Shown here in pieces: positions 23,951-35,679 of a DNA stretch of 64,000 nucleotides. The position numbers and the translations under genes are program-made. Under the pieces are notes generated by a model. That model saw nothing but the letters and a program-made list of their open reading frames with translations, was not told the DNA's origin and ran no database searches. Origin of the DNA: Batillaria attramentaria (lineage: Eukaryota; Mollusca; Gastropoda; Batillariidae). The stretch lies in assembly GCA_018292915.2 (NCBI GenBank), contig JACVVK020000089.1, positions 796,501 through 860,500 on the forward strand, read 5' to 3'. Within the stretch, counting starts at the first letter, position 1. The number at the start of each line of letters is the position of its first letter.

Positions 23951-23981
<31 letters not shown>

Positions 23982-24779
23982 TGTATGTGAACAGAGAAGG
24001 TTCCTGATGTCATACCAAAGAGGTCAATGTCCTGCATTTGTGCAGAGAGGTAAAGCGGGTAGAAAACTGCACTGCACCCGGTTTCCGAAAATAGATTGTT
24101 GTCAAAGGGGGCTTATCGGATTTTCGGTGCACTTTGGTCCTTATTAATTTTTGTGTGTGTGCTTTTTGCCCCCGTAAAGTCGCCACTTACGTGTTTCAAG
24201 CGGGCTATAAATGTTTCGGAGTTCAACGTACCCGGAACAGAACAGATAACGGACTCTAGAACTATCTGGTTTGAAGGAGTGTTTGAAAGGACTAATGCTT
24301 TTTCTGCAAGGTGGTTTTTTTCAGGTTGTAACGGTCCTGTCATGCACTGGGTATGTAAAACCCCGGCATGGCGTTGTTGTTGTTGTTTTCCCTCCCTCTC
24401 AAAATGCAAATGTCATTTGATGATTATGTGTATGCACGTTTGTGTTACCTCGAATAACAACCACATACTCACTTACAAAATTACAAAAAGAAAAAAAAAA
24501 CCCAAAGAACAAACAAACAAATAAACAGAACCAACAAAAAAATACAATCACAATAACAAACAAACAAACAAACAAACAAACAAACAAACAAACAAAACAC
24601 TTCACTCCACTGACTGGCCAAATGGTCTATTCAATAACATGTCGAAGTGGAATTGTCCCTCTCTGTGGAATTTTCTATTTCTGTACTTTGTTCCATTTTT
24701 TCCCCTCAGTCTTCCATGTTGCAATTTTAGCAAGGCTAGATCGTCAAACAAGTACTAAAGAGCCTATAATCATCTCAAT

Positions 24780-25166
24780 CCTTGAATAAAGCAGCAGAAG
24801 CAGAAGCAGCAACAGCAGCAGCACCATCTCTCGGAGGAGGGTGGTGGTGGTGGTGGTGGGGGGGGGGGGTGTTGATGTAAGCTGGGTTTGGGGTTTGAGG
24901 ATCACGGGGTCATATCGATATAGAGGACATTTCTCAGCCACATACGGTCGGCCCAGGGTCGCAATGTGGGGCACCCAGCCGGAGGATCTATCCAGTTTGA
25001 ATTGAAAGTAACATTCCCTCTTAAATCTTTCCGGGTGTGGGGGGGGGGGGGTAACCAAGATAAGACCAGAAACCTCCAGCTTAAACCGGCGGTTTGAAAA
25101 CCCACGAGTGAGACACGCAGCCTCGCACGACCCACTGCACTAGTGATGTCATCATCTGTCGATCGA
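24780..25166 (-). repeat. Possible tRNA-headed repeat beside the LTR element
   Basis: Read on the minus strand, CACTAGTGCAGTGGGTCGTG and GGGTTTTCAAACCGCC look like decayed A and B boxes, followed by G/C-run-containing body sequence. No second copy was identified here, so the call is tentative. Confidence 0.3.
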
Positions 25167-26539
25167 TGTCACGGATGCGTGACTTAGGGTAAATCATGTG
25201 CTGTTATGATTTCCGTATGACGGGTTGGTATGATTTCCGTATGCATCGTAACTATGTTCTGTGTGGCACACGTGCCTTGTTTTCTGCACGGGCCACGCAT
25301 GTATCCCTTGGTGAAGGTTTTACACGGGACATTTGTGTATGATATGCTGACCTGTCCGTTTCCCTTGTTTAAGTCGATACAGGTAACCCGTTTTACACGT
25401 GGTGCAGGTGTATCCTGTGCGATACTCACCCTATTCGCCCTAACAGTATAAAAACCATTGCTATTCACTTGCTATTCGCATTTGGCCCGGTAGTACCGAC
25501 ACGTCCGTTCAAGAGTCTGGCACTTCTTCTCGTCCGCTGTCTTTAAGGTCTACCGTCATAACCCCTCGCATCTTGCATATGGAGGTAAATGGTTCATATC
25601 TGTTATTTCCCGTATTATGTTTCAGGTCAGCTATTTTCTCTTGTGTAAATATTACCAACGGTCAGGAAGTTAGTATGAAACTTGACTATTGTGGCCGAAG
25701 TGTTATGTGGGCTAAGTATGTTTGATTATTAGCCGTTTTACCAGTGAGTTTAACACTGACCTGTCTGTATATTCTGCTGACTTGTCCGATGTGACAGCTG
25801 CAGGCTTTTACCTTTAGCATTTAGTATGTGCAGTTTCCTTTAGCGTTCGTAACATAGGAGCGTTCGCTGGTTTGTGCCATGGGTTAATATTATCCCATAG
25901 ATAGGCAGTATGTGCTAGTTGAGCCCAAGGACTTACAATAGTGTATTGTTGCACAGGGGTTCTAGCCCGAGTGGCTGTTTTCGGGAGCCAGAAGCTGCCC
26001 TGTAGTCCCTTGTCCCGTGGAGGATTTCTTGGCCCTGCGACGACTGAAGGGGAGGGAGCTTGACTGCCCGTATGTGGGATTCAGCGTGGGTGCTGGTCCA
26101 CTAGAGCATCAGCGGTTGCCGTGATGCTTTTGTAGAGCTGCCGAGCCAGCTCTATTTTCCGCCGCCTGTGGTGTTGTCTGCGGCTTGTGAACTGCACATC
26201 TGCACATCTGCACGTCTGCGCGCTTGACCATCGTTGGAGGTACCATCCCGTGCACGTTAAAATGCTCTGAGCGCTCTTAGATACAATTATTTGTATTATT
26301 TATATTTTAGGCATAGTATTTATTGCCTTGATTGATTACCTTGCCTGTTCTTGATTGGTATTGTAGCTGTACTGTGACGTGTTATGCAATGACTGTTCGT
26401 CTTGTCAATAATATTGTGGTGGTGTGAATCCCCCGCACGTCTCAGTATCAGTTTCTGTTGTGCGACTGCGTGTGAGTGAGAGTAAAGAAAGAGCACGCAC
26501 CTCTTACACCCATACATTACAGCACACACGGCCGTGACA
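25167..26539 (+). repeat. 5' LTR
   Basis: 1373 bp. A TATA-like GTATAAAAACC lies near 25446. It differs from the 3' LTR, by eye, at only two places: five versus four C in GAATCCCCCGC (near 26430) and GGCCGTGACA versus GGTCGTGACA at the end. Open frames inside (25184-25468) recur in the 3' LTR and are not genes. Confidence 0.95.
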
Positions 26540-27371
26540 GTGGTGACCCCGTTCCTCTCCTAACTTACTAATACTAGGGCCCCACCTTCCCCACCCTTGG
26601 GTTGAATGAGCTTGTCGTTTTCTGTTTAGTTTTCCCCCCGTCTCCAGCCTCGTACGGGTCGGTATGTCTTTGTGTTTCCGGCTGCCGTAAGGGACTAGTC
26701 GTCTTGCCTTTCTTTTGTACAGCCTGTCTGTCTTCCCAGCTCCACCTTTTTGTTACCTCTTATCTATCCTCCGGTAGGGCACCTTGTGTTGGATCCCGCA
26801 CCACCACTGTTTGTCCTTGTGTATTTTTATGTTATCAGTTACCGTGTATGTTTCCTTTTTGTTAATATTTATATTAGTTACTTTGAACTCAGCGAGATTT
26901 TGTTCTAAACTTTTCAGTTACTTGGTGGGATGCCCAACTGAAAACCCATTTGCGTTTTTGCATGATTGGCTTCGCATGCTTTTTTGTCTGGCTTCGTATG
27001 CTTTGGTGTCTGGCAAACACCCTCATTCATTGCATGTTGCATTTTTCTTAATGTGCATTTGATTATTTCGATCGCATGTATTCAGTGACAAGACGTCACT
27101 GGCTATGATATTTTCAGTACTTGATGATATGGTGCTGTGCATGTTGGTTTGCGCTAGGCTGCTTGTTGAGTTGATGCGCTATTTCATTTGTGATATTTGA
27201 TTTGATTTAATTTGATTTCATTTCGTTTAATCTGCAGTTTCAGTCATGCTTGTTAAAACTTGTCTGTTTTCTTGCTTGTTCCTCGGCTGAAAATTGTTTG
27301 CCGTTTGAAGGATCTATTCTGCTCATTTAGTTCGCTCTAGAATCTTCTAGACATATTGCTTACCTACAAAC

Positions 27372-28620
27372 ATGGAGATCTCTGAGGAACAGTTTGAGAA
27401 GTTGGTTAAGCAGGCTAAGCAACTCGGTTATTCCGGGCCAGATGTTCAAAAGTACATAGAGCAAGCTATGGAGAGAGACGAGAGACGGAGAGAAAGGGAA
27501 GCTAAGCTAGCATTAGAAGAGAAAGAAAGAGAAGCTAAGCTAGCATTAGAAGAGAAAGAAAGAGAAGCTAAGCTGGCATTAGAAGAGAAAGAAAGGGAAG
27601 CTAAGCTAGAGTTAGAGAAAGCTAAGCTAGCGTCAGAAGAGAAAGAGAGGGAAGCTAAGCGAGCGTTAGAAGAGAAAGAGGGAAGCTAAGCGAGCGTTAG
27701 AAGAGAAAGAGAGGGAAGCTAAGCGAGCGTTCGAAGAGAGAGAGAGGGAAGCTAAGTTAGAACTAGAGAGGCAGGACCGAGAGCATAAACGGCTGCTTGA
27801 CAGGGAAAGGATGGAAAGAGAGCTTGCAACACAAGCTCCTCCCCCTACCCCCCGTTCTGACTCAGGTCATCGATTCTACCCGAAGTTGCCCTTATTCAAC
27901 CATGAGAAGGATGATATAGATGCCTTCATCTTTAGGTTTGAGGCACACGCTACGGCTTTAAAGTGGAACAAATCTGACTGGCCTATTCATTTTGCGGCGT
28001 GTCTTCAGGGTCCTCCCTTGACATTCTATCAATCCCTGTGTTCGGGTGGTCTTGTGGACTTTGATTCCCTCAAGGAACAATTCATGAAAAAGTACTTGTG
28101 TACTGAAGAAGGGTTCAGGGAACGTTTTCAGGACGGCTCGTCCCGATATTGGTGAATCATTTTTTTCCTTCCTCACCCGAATCCCGTCACTTGTTTGACA
28201 GGTGGGTAGATCTCTCAGGTGCTGAAAAAACCTACCAGGGTCTGCACGATCTTTGTTACGTGAACAAATATTGCAAAGTGTGCAAAAGACTTATGTGTGT
28301 ACCTCCGGGAAAGGCGGTTTACAGACGCTAAATCCATGTCCGAGGCAGCTGAGCTGTATAGGGATGCTCACCCGGGTAAATCTATGGCTAAAAGAGATAG
28401 CTCCGCCACGTTGTTTGCGTCTTCTGTAGGCGTAGTGCAGGGTCATGTCAAGTCCCAGTACTCGAAGTCACAGCGCGGCAAATTCAGGGGTCGTCCCCCA
28501 TATCACTATGGCCCTTCAGCCACCCCTGGTCAGGCAAACGAGAGTGAGACTAGCAAAACAGAGGCAGAAAACCGAAATGATCGTGGATTTCCCAGACGTA
28601 AGCCACTGCCAACTGACACT
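27372..28620 (+). pseudogene. gag-like region, frameshifted (coiled coil and SCAN-like capsid)
   Basis: An ATG at 27372 opens a frame whose first 40 residues lead into a charged coiled coil built of an 11-residue repeat (EREAKLALEEK and variants). The frame breaks near 27675, where GAGAG lost two bases relative to neighbouring repeat units. A second frame (about 27690-28155) carries the capsid core (FYPKLPLFN, FIFRFEAHA). At least three more shifts follow between 28130 and 28300. The region around 28150-28350, with HLFDRWVDL, a REQIL-type segment and LRERRF, resembles the SCAN domain, which is known to derive from Gmr1-like capsids. The gag protein cannot be made intact from this copy. Confidence 0.8.
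27499..27760 (+). repeat. 33-bp tandem repeat inside the gag coiled coil
   Basis: About eight units of GAAGCTAAGC plus TTAGAAGAGAAAGA with point variants, in register with an 11-residue repeat. One unit lost two bases and shifts the frame. Confidence 0.85.
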
Positions 28621-30003
28621 TGTAACACTTGCCATGGCACAGGTCACTGGAGCAATGTTTGTCCCTCAAAGCAGAAGGCGCTAGCCTGCATGGCGATTTG
28701 CGCAATTGGGAAGAACAAACCCCTTGGAGACCTGCGTGTATCCAAAGGCACAGTAGGCAATACTGAGGTAACGGTACTCCGAGACACTGGGTGTACTACT
28801 GCGGGTGTTAAACGCTCTCTTGTCTCCCCGGAACAGTTCACAGGTGAAACCCAAGATTGCATTACTTTTGGAGGTGCAGTCGAGACATTCCCCGTAGCTC
28901 ATGTGTCCGTGGACACACCCTTTTATTCAGGAGATGTCGAGTGTTGTGTCATTGACGATCCAGTAGCTGACTTGATCCTAGGTAATCTACCGGGCGTATC
29001 AGACACCCCAAATACCTCTTCCCTCGTCGAGGTAGATGCTGTTGGCCTAGTAACCACTCGCTTGCAAGCTAAGAGGGCAGATGCGGCTAGCAAGCCATTA
29101 GTCACTGCACTCCCGCCATGCTTGGACACAAGCCGTGATGACCTGATCAAAGCCCAGTCTGAAGACCCCACCCTTGAACCGTTGTTCCAAAAGGCCAAGG
29201 ATGGTCAGTCTATGAAAAGCGGTTCTGGTACGTTTTCCTTTGTAGTCACTGATGGTATCTTATACCGCCATTTTCAAAACGAGGCAGGTGTCACGAAGCA
29301 GATAGTCGTACCCACTACGCTACGCATGTCTGTCTTGTGCACGGCGCATGACGGTATCATGGCAGGTCACTGCGGAGTTCGCCGCACACTGCAAAGAGTC
29401 CTCCTCCGTTTCTTTTGGCCAGGAGTACGTTGTGCAGTCAAAGACTACTGTAGAACATGCGATGTTTGCCAGACAGTTCCTAAAGGTAGAGTGGCCCCCG
29501 TCCCCCTAGAGAGGATGCAAGTTATAGATGTCCCCTTCACTGCCGTGTCAGCCGTATCACCGGCCACTGAACTTGTGCAACTACATCTCTTGTTGCCATT
29601 CCACACGGAAACCTCTGTAGGGTTTGACCAACCGAGCGTTGATTCCTCTGAGCCAGAACAGAACTGTGCTTCTGCCTTTCACGCTTCATCTGATTTGGCC
29701 GATGTTGCGTGTTCGTATCACGTCGGTTCGGCATCCGCCGCTGTCGGAATCCTCCACCCTGATACTGAGGATGACCAAATCGCTCTTCCGACGCTACCGT
29801 CGCTTCAAGGCGAAACTGTTGCCAATGTCAAGTATGACAGTCAGTTAGACCCTTCAAAGAGGCATGATATAGAGGCTGTCTTTCACAAGTTTTTCGACCT
29901 TCTGACAGATATCTCACTTGTCCTATCTCACTTCAGGCAAGTTCAAGAACTGTCGAATAACTCGCTGGGCCCTTGCTCTCCAGGAGTTCAGATTTCGCAT
30001 TGA
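28297..30003 (+). pseudogene. gag-pol remnant: CCHC knuckle, aspartic protease, integrase zinc domain, RT start
   Basis: A single open frame of 568 codons. In order: a basic region; a CCHC knuckle CNTCHGTGHWSNVC (28621-28662); a protease with VLRDTGCTT (about 28773-28799) and a downstream LILGNLPG; a linker; and an integrase HHCC zinc domain (HDGIMAGHCG at about 29350, CRTCDVCQ at about 29453-29476). The start of the integrase core (PLERMQVIDVPF) is cut off near 29545. A linker follows, then an RT N-terminal-like segment (RHDIEAVFHKFFDLLTD, about 29860-29910). The frame ends soon after an internal deletion. The length and openness are real, but the product lacks catalytic integrase and RT. 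Confidence 0.8.
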
Positions 30004-30076
30004 GCCTGTCCAGGGTAAGCTCAATGTATTTGCCGATTGCCTGTCGCGATCAGGATCGGATCAGCTGGTAGTGTAG
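29939..30076 (+). pseudogene. RNase H C-terminal remnant
   Basis: In a frame offset from the preceding one, CRITRWALALQEF and NVFADCLSR are followed by TAG at 30074-30076. These are typical of the end of Ty3/gypsy RNase H. The polypurine tract and LTR come about 60 bases later, so pol ends here and no integrase follows. Confidence 0.8.
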
Positions 30077-30147
30077 ACATTGGTTGTCTCACTGTTTCGA
30101 CCCCCATGTTGAGAAACCTGTCGGTTTCTACTGGAGGAGGGGGGTGA

Positions 30148-31519
30148 TGTCACGGATGCGTGACTTAGGGTAAATCATGTGCTGTTATGATTTCCGTATG
30201 ACGGGTTGGTATGATTTCCGTATGCATCGTAACTATGTTCTGTGTGGCACACGTGCCTTGTTTTCTGCACGGGCCACGCATGTATCCCTTGGTGAAGGTT
30301 TTACACGGGACATTTGTGTATGATATGCTGACCTGTCCGTTTCCCTTGTTTAAGTCGATACAGGTAACCCGTTTTACACGTGGTGCAGGTGTATCCTGTG
30401 CGATACTCACCCTATTCGCCCTAACAGTATAAAAACCATTGCTATTCACTTGCTATTCGCATTTGGCCCGGTAGTACCGACACGTCCGTTCAAGAGTCTG
30501 GCACTTCTTCTCGTCCGCTGTCTTTAAGGTCTACCGTCATAACCCCTCGCATCTTGCATATGGAGGTAAATGGTTCATATCTGTTATTTCCCGTATTATG
30601 TTTCAGGTCAGCTATTTTCTCTTGTGTAAATATTACCAACGGTCAGGAAGTTAGTATGAAACTTGACTATTGTGGCCGAAGTGTTATGTGGGCTAAGTAT
30701 GTTTGATTATTAGCCGTTTTACCAGTGAGTTTAACACTGACCTGTCTGTATATTCTGCTGACTTGTCCGATGTGACAGCTGCAGGCTTTTACCTTTAGCA
30801 TTTAGTATGTGCAGTTTCCTTTAGCGTTCGTAACATAGGAGCGTTCGCTGGTTTGTGCCATGGGTTAATATTATCCCATAGATAGGCAGTATGTGCTAGT
30901 TGAGCCCAAGGACTTACAATAGTGTATTGTTGCACAGGGGTTCTAGCCCGAGTGGCTGTTTTCGGGAGCCAGAAGCTGCCCTGTAGTCCCTTGTCCCGTG
31001 GAGGATTTCTTGGCCCTGCGACGACTGAAGGGGAGGGAGCTTGACTGCCCGTATGTGGGATTCAGCGTGGGTGCTGGTCCACTAGAGCATCAGCGGTTGC
31101 CGTGATGCTTTTGTAGAGCTGCCGAGCCAGCTCTATTTTCCGCCGCCTGTGGTGTTGTCTGCGGCTTGTGAACTGCACATCTGCACATCTGCACGTCTGC
31201 GCGCTTGACCATCGTTGGAGGTACCATCCCGTGCACGTTAAAATGCTCTGAGCGCTCTTAGATACAATTATTTGTATTATTTATATTTTAGGCATAGTAT
31301 TTATTGCCTTGATTGATTACCTTGCCTGTTCTTGATTGGTATTGTAGCTGTACTGTGACGTGTTATGCAATGACTGTTCGTCTTGTCAATAATATTGTGG
31401 TGGTGTGAATCCCCGCACGTCTCAGTATCAGTTTCTGTTGTGCGACTGCGTGTGAGTGAGAGTAAAGAAAGAGCACGCACCTCTTACACCCATACATTAC
31501 AGCACACACGGTCGTGACA
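30148..31519 (+). repeat. 3' LTR
   Basis: 1372 bp, matching the 5' LTR base for base apart from one C deletion and one C/T difference. It directly follows the G-rich polypurine tract and is followed by the ATCGA target duplication. Confidence 0.95.
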
Positions 31520-31524
31520 ATCGA

Positions 31525-33650
31525 CCGTTACTAGACTCACGTCCACAAACTCGACAACGGCAAAAGAAGCAAATAACTTCGAAGTACGTATGCTATGAAC
31601 AAACAATTGTTCGCTACCATCCAGAAACACAGAAGTGTCGTCAGCAAACTCAGACAAGAGAATGTCTAAGTCCTTTATTTTCAGACCTTTAATTTCTTTG
31701 TTTTGGCGAATTATTGAGTAGGAGAGTATTTCTGCACAAATTAAGTAAATATATGATGAGCAGGGGTCCCCTTGCCTACAGCCCTTTCCTATACTGAACC
31801 AACTGGAATACTGACCATTAACAAAAGTGCATGCTGTTATGTTCGTGTGAAATGTTTTAATCCACTGTTTGATATTTGTACCAAACTGAAAGAATTCGAG
31901 ACATTTTTCTATGAAAGACCAGGCCACACTGTCGAGCGCTTTCTCAATGTCTATTAGAAGCAGCATACCAGGAATCTTATTAACGTGTGTGTATACAAGC
32001 ACGTCATACAACAGTCGAATATTTTCACCAGTGAATCTCCCTTTCAAGAAACCTTTTTGATCACTATGTATAATTTTAGGTAGAACAGTTTTTAGGCACT
32101 GTAAAATACAGGAGGACGCCAGTTTGTATACGGTGCATAGTAAAGTAATTGGCCTCCATTTAAAAAAAATAAATATTTATTACTTTTACCTTCGTTGGGG
32201 ATACATGTAATGACGCCTGTGTTGCTGTGTAACTGATAATTGTCCCACACAAAAACCATAGTTAACTGACCTGACTATAAAGATGCCTATATCTGCCCAG
32301 AAGAATTTTTAAAATTCAACACTATACCCATCGGAGCCGGGACTCTTATTGTTTTTCATTTGCTTTAACAAGGCTTCGTCACAAGTAATTGGTCCTTCAA
32401 CTGAGCTACTGTCCTCTTCATAAAAGGGGTGGTGCTTCTACAGTAGCAGCTAAATTCACATCAACAACCTCGTGTTCCCTTGAGGTGTAGAGTTTTTCGT
32501 AAAAAGCTTTTGTTTCTTTCAGTATGTCGTTAGGAGAATGAATAATCTCCCCACTTTCTGTTTCATGGATTTTTCAATATAGTTTCTATTTTCTAAGTTA
32601 CTAAAGTATTTTGACCGTTTCTCGCCATCTTGAATCCACTTTGCCCTGGACCTTATGATCATTCCTTCTGTTCTTTTTTCCCCCCAAATTTCTAAGAGTT
32701 CCTCTTTTTTTCTTTTTCAGTTTTGATAAATCACCTGGAAGAATACTGGTTTCAAGATTAGCAATGTCTTTATTCAGTTCTTCCTCTTTGCCTGTTTCAC
32801 ACTTCTTTTAGTAACTATCATATGATATAGTAAAACCCCTCATTTGCTAATAAAACCATTTCCAAGAAGAGCATTTCCATTAATAACAAACTGAATTTCA
32901 TCATCACTAACCTTGCCAATGTTCTCCATATTGTACACTAAACAACTATATTGGATTTTTTTTCAGTATACGTATAGCATCTTTCACTTTCTTAACATAC
33001 TCTTTGACCTTCAATAGAGAGTTGTTAAACTTCCAATGTACTCTAGGTCGGCACTAACACCAACATGAAGCAAGACAAGCGAATGGTTCGTACGGTAGCC
33101 AGGTTCAATTTTGGCCCAACTTACGTCTGATGATAAACACTCTGAGACAAGAAAGTAATCTAGCCTACCTTGCCGCACGGTGTTAAAACGCCTCCGGGTG
33201 TACCGACATTTATCTGGATTTAACTCTCTACAAACATCAGCAAGATCATCCTCGACCATAATATCACGTAAACATTTCATGGCACGTGCCCGGTTAATGT
33301 TTCTATACTTTTTTTTAATATCCAGGACGACATTCCAATCACCTCCAATCAGAACATAATCATTATCTAACTTATCAATGTCAGTCATGAGTGCTTCAAA
33401 GTATTTAGGTGTGTCAGTGTTACTAGGTCTGTAGATGCTGGCTAATGACTTGCGTTTTCCAGTCGATTCAATATCAATGACAATAAAAGTACCACTATTT
33501 CCTTTAATTACTCTGTGTAGTTTATATTCAAAATTGTTGTTGAACAAGATGGCCACGCCTTTACTATTGGTACTGTCTCCATTAACAATAGCCTCAAAAC
33601 CCCAGATAATAAGTGAGATTCTTGTAAGAAATGCATGCTTTCCTTTTGCT
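31525..33650 (-). pseudogene. Non-LTR (LINE, L1/Tx1-like) ORF2 remnant: endonuclease and reverse transcriptase
   Basis: The minus-strand 5' part (33640-33011) encodes an APE-type endonuclease with GGDWNVVLD and GRLDYFLVS. The terminal segment reads TNHSLVLLH, where SD/SH would be usual. After a degraded stretch with stops (33010-32160), RT resumes (32155-31575): WRPITLLCTVYKLA, DQKGFLKGRF, LLLIDIEKALDSV, GCRQGDPCS and the catalytic EFADDTSV. It ends shortly after the catalytic box, close to the LTR element at 31519. Frameshifts and stops make it inactive. The sequence style is L1/Tx1-like, but the clade call is tentative. Confidence 0.85.
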
Positions 33651-33663
33651 GTCTTAACAGCCC

Positions 33664-33723
33664 GGGGCGGTCGGTGGTCTAGTGATTAAGAGACTTGAAT
33701 AATAATAATAATAATAATAATAA
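33664..33723 (+). repeat. SINE family 1 head fused directly to its tail
   Basis: GGGGCGGTCGGTGGTCTAGT and TTAAGAGACTTG are followed at once by (AAT)n. About 350 bases of SINE body are missing. Confidence 0.7.
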
Positions 33724-33799
33724 AAACGATGCAGAAGAAACGCTAAGGCAAGTTAAAAAAGTTCACTTTTTGGGGCTTGTAGCGGACCTGCATGTAAAT

Positions 33800-33804
33800 G
33801 ACCC

Positions 33805-33835
<31 letters not shown>

Positions 33836-33915
33836 AAAAAAAAAACAAAAAAAAAATCCCCAAACAAAAAAACAAAACAAAAAAAAAACCCACCAAAAAA
33901 AAAAAAAAAAAAAAG
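33800..33915. repeat. Poly-C/poly-A low-complexity tract
   Basis: C25 followed by A-rich sequence with short C interruptions. No function is visible. Confidence 0.9.
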
Positions 33916-33997
33916 TATCTTAGGCTCATGTCACACAGGAGATAGTCAAAACAAACATTGGATACGAGACGGAAAAAAATTAGAGCGAAGACAATCA

Positions 33998-34075
33998 TGA
34001 TCAAGTCAAGTCAAGTCAAGTCAAAATACTTTATTTATCCCCGTAGGGCAATTCATGTGGGCGAGCATAAGACAC
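33998..34075 (-). repeat. LINE-like 3' tail with (GACTT)n
   Basis: On the minus strand TTGCCCTACGGGGATAAATA is followed by AAGTATTTT and five GACTT units. Similar hairpin-plus-AATAAAG ends occur at 39230-39260 and 52915-52935. Confidence 0.6.
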
Positions 34076-34127
34076 ATAAAAGAGGTTAAGATCACTAAAT
34101 TCATATAATTGTAATGACGTGGCCGTA

Positions 34128-34203
34128 TGTCACACGAGGAACACGGAAGAACGCCGTTTTCGGTGTTTGTTCGGACTCAGACGTGTCTCGTGTGACATAG
34201 ACC
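34128..34203. repeat. Small snapback inverted repeat
   Basis: The left arm TATGTCACACGAGGAACACG and right arm ACGTGTCTCGTGTGACATA are inverse, enclosing about 35 bases. It is probably a tiny MITE. Confidence 0.6.
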
Positions 34204-34577
34204 TAGTAAAACAGAGACCGGGGGAAGTCCTGTAAAAGCGGCGGCAGGTGCAAACAGCGTGGGTCGCCTCAGGACAATGGCAGTGCAATATACTGCCTTA
34301 GGGTCGATTTGCTCGAGGCGTCGGCTGAGAATGAAAGGTCGAGTTGACTCGATAGGAAAAGGTGAAAACGTATCACTCTGTCTGGGGCAACAGGGTGTGA
34401 TTGTGTCAAACTACCTGCTGATCGCCAACCAGCCAACCAACCAACCAACTTACCAAACAACAACCAAAAGGCTCCAGCTGCAACAACAACAAAGAAAGGC
34501 AAATCACAAACAAAAACAAAACAACAAGAAACAGAACAAAAACAATCAGCGATTAAAACAAAAACAATCAGCGAATT

Positions 34578-34624
<47 letters not shown>

Positions 34625-35121
34625 GCAACAAATGCAAAATCACCAGACAGCCCCCCCCCCCCAACACACACACACACACACACACACACAACTAGAGCGA
34701 CATGGACGGAGGCACAGATGTACCTGCCGCATGCTTTATGCAGAATTAATAGAAGACGAGTCTTGAGGGCTCAGCTTGGTTATGCTTTAGGTTTTCTACT
34801 TTAGTCAGAGTTTGTACATAAATTAGAGCAATAAAGCGGCCCTCCCACGCATCAACTCTACCTCATGAACGTGGCGATTACGTGAATTTTTTTTTTTTTT
34901 TTTCGAATCACCGCCCGTGTGTAACTCATGGCTCACTTGTGGCCATCCATCTTTACAGTACACCTTGCACCATTTCTTATCAAACCCGGTGATAAAGTTT
35001 AAACGTGTACCTATGATTTATAGGCCCTGCCAATGACCGTGCGTGTGTGCCAGAGAGAGAGAGAGAGAGAGAGAGAGAAGCGGGGGGGGGGGGAGGGCAA
35101 AATTTTCAATATGCTGTCGCT

Positions 35122-35152
<31 letters not shown>

Positions 35153-35640
35153 GACCTTTATTGATTAGGCCTGCGGCCGATTTCAGGGGGAGGGGGGGGG
35201 GAGGTTATGCACGACTGACTACCCGGTACTAATCGCGCGCTTATAAACACACAAAACGCGTAGCTACACGCACTTGCACATATAGAAAATAAACATAAAC
35301 ACTAGACGCATGTACACAGATACGCACATCAAAAACACAGGGCATTACACACAAGGCTTAAATATTCACATTAGACAATCTAAGTACGGACATGTAAACA
35401 CCACACAGGTAAAACAATTACGCATATACACTCAGTAACCTGAGGAGGCGTCACTAACGTACCCATGCGGTATAGACAAACACAGCAAAACTAGATTTGG
35501 AAACAGGAGTTTAGGAATTGCGCAACTCAAAAGCTTCATAAATGTATTTCGATAACAACATTACAGGTAGACATCAACGTCGAAAAACCAAAGGCCGAAG
35601 AGAGCCGATAGAATGTTTTTTTTTTAAGGAATATATATCT
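34200..35640. other. Intergenic, low-complexity rich
   Basis: Contains A/C-rich tracts, two (AC)n blocks near 34580-34690, and (GA)n with G-runs near 35050-35150. No gene was recognised. Confidence 0.4.
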
Positions 35641-35679
35641 CACTGAGCTGTTGATACCTGCGACATACAAATATAGAGT

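Larger units (their letters stand above)
25167..31519 (+). mobile_element. Ty3/gypsy-class LTR retrotransposon with Gmr1-type domain order, defective
   Basis: Complete element of 6353 bp: 5' LTR 25167-26539, internal region 26540-30147, 3' LTR 30148-31519. The target duplication ATCGA flanks it (25162-25166 and 31520-31524). LTRs start TGTCACGG and end CCGTGACA or TCGTGACA. The internal region begins TGGTGACCCCG (probable primer-binding site) and ends with GGAGGAGGGGGG (polypurine tract, about 30132-30144). Visible order: coiled-coil and capsid gag, CCHC knuckle, DTG protease, HHCC integrase zinc domain, RT N-terminus, RNase H C-terminus. Having integrase before RT/RNase H is the Gmr1-group order, unlike usual Ty3/gypsy. 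The integrase core, most of RT and most of RNase H are deleted, and gag is frameshifted several times, so it is not autonomous. Confidence 0.9.

Noticed and set aside
25184..25468. Open frame repeated at 30165-30449
   Set aside because: Lies wholly inside the two LTRs; the identity reflects LTR duplication, not a gene pair.
28297..30003. A single intact 568-residue host gene
   Set aside because: It carries a knuckle, protease and integrase zinc domain between two LTRs and is truncated by deletions; it is a retrotransposon remnant.
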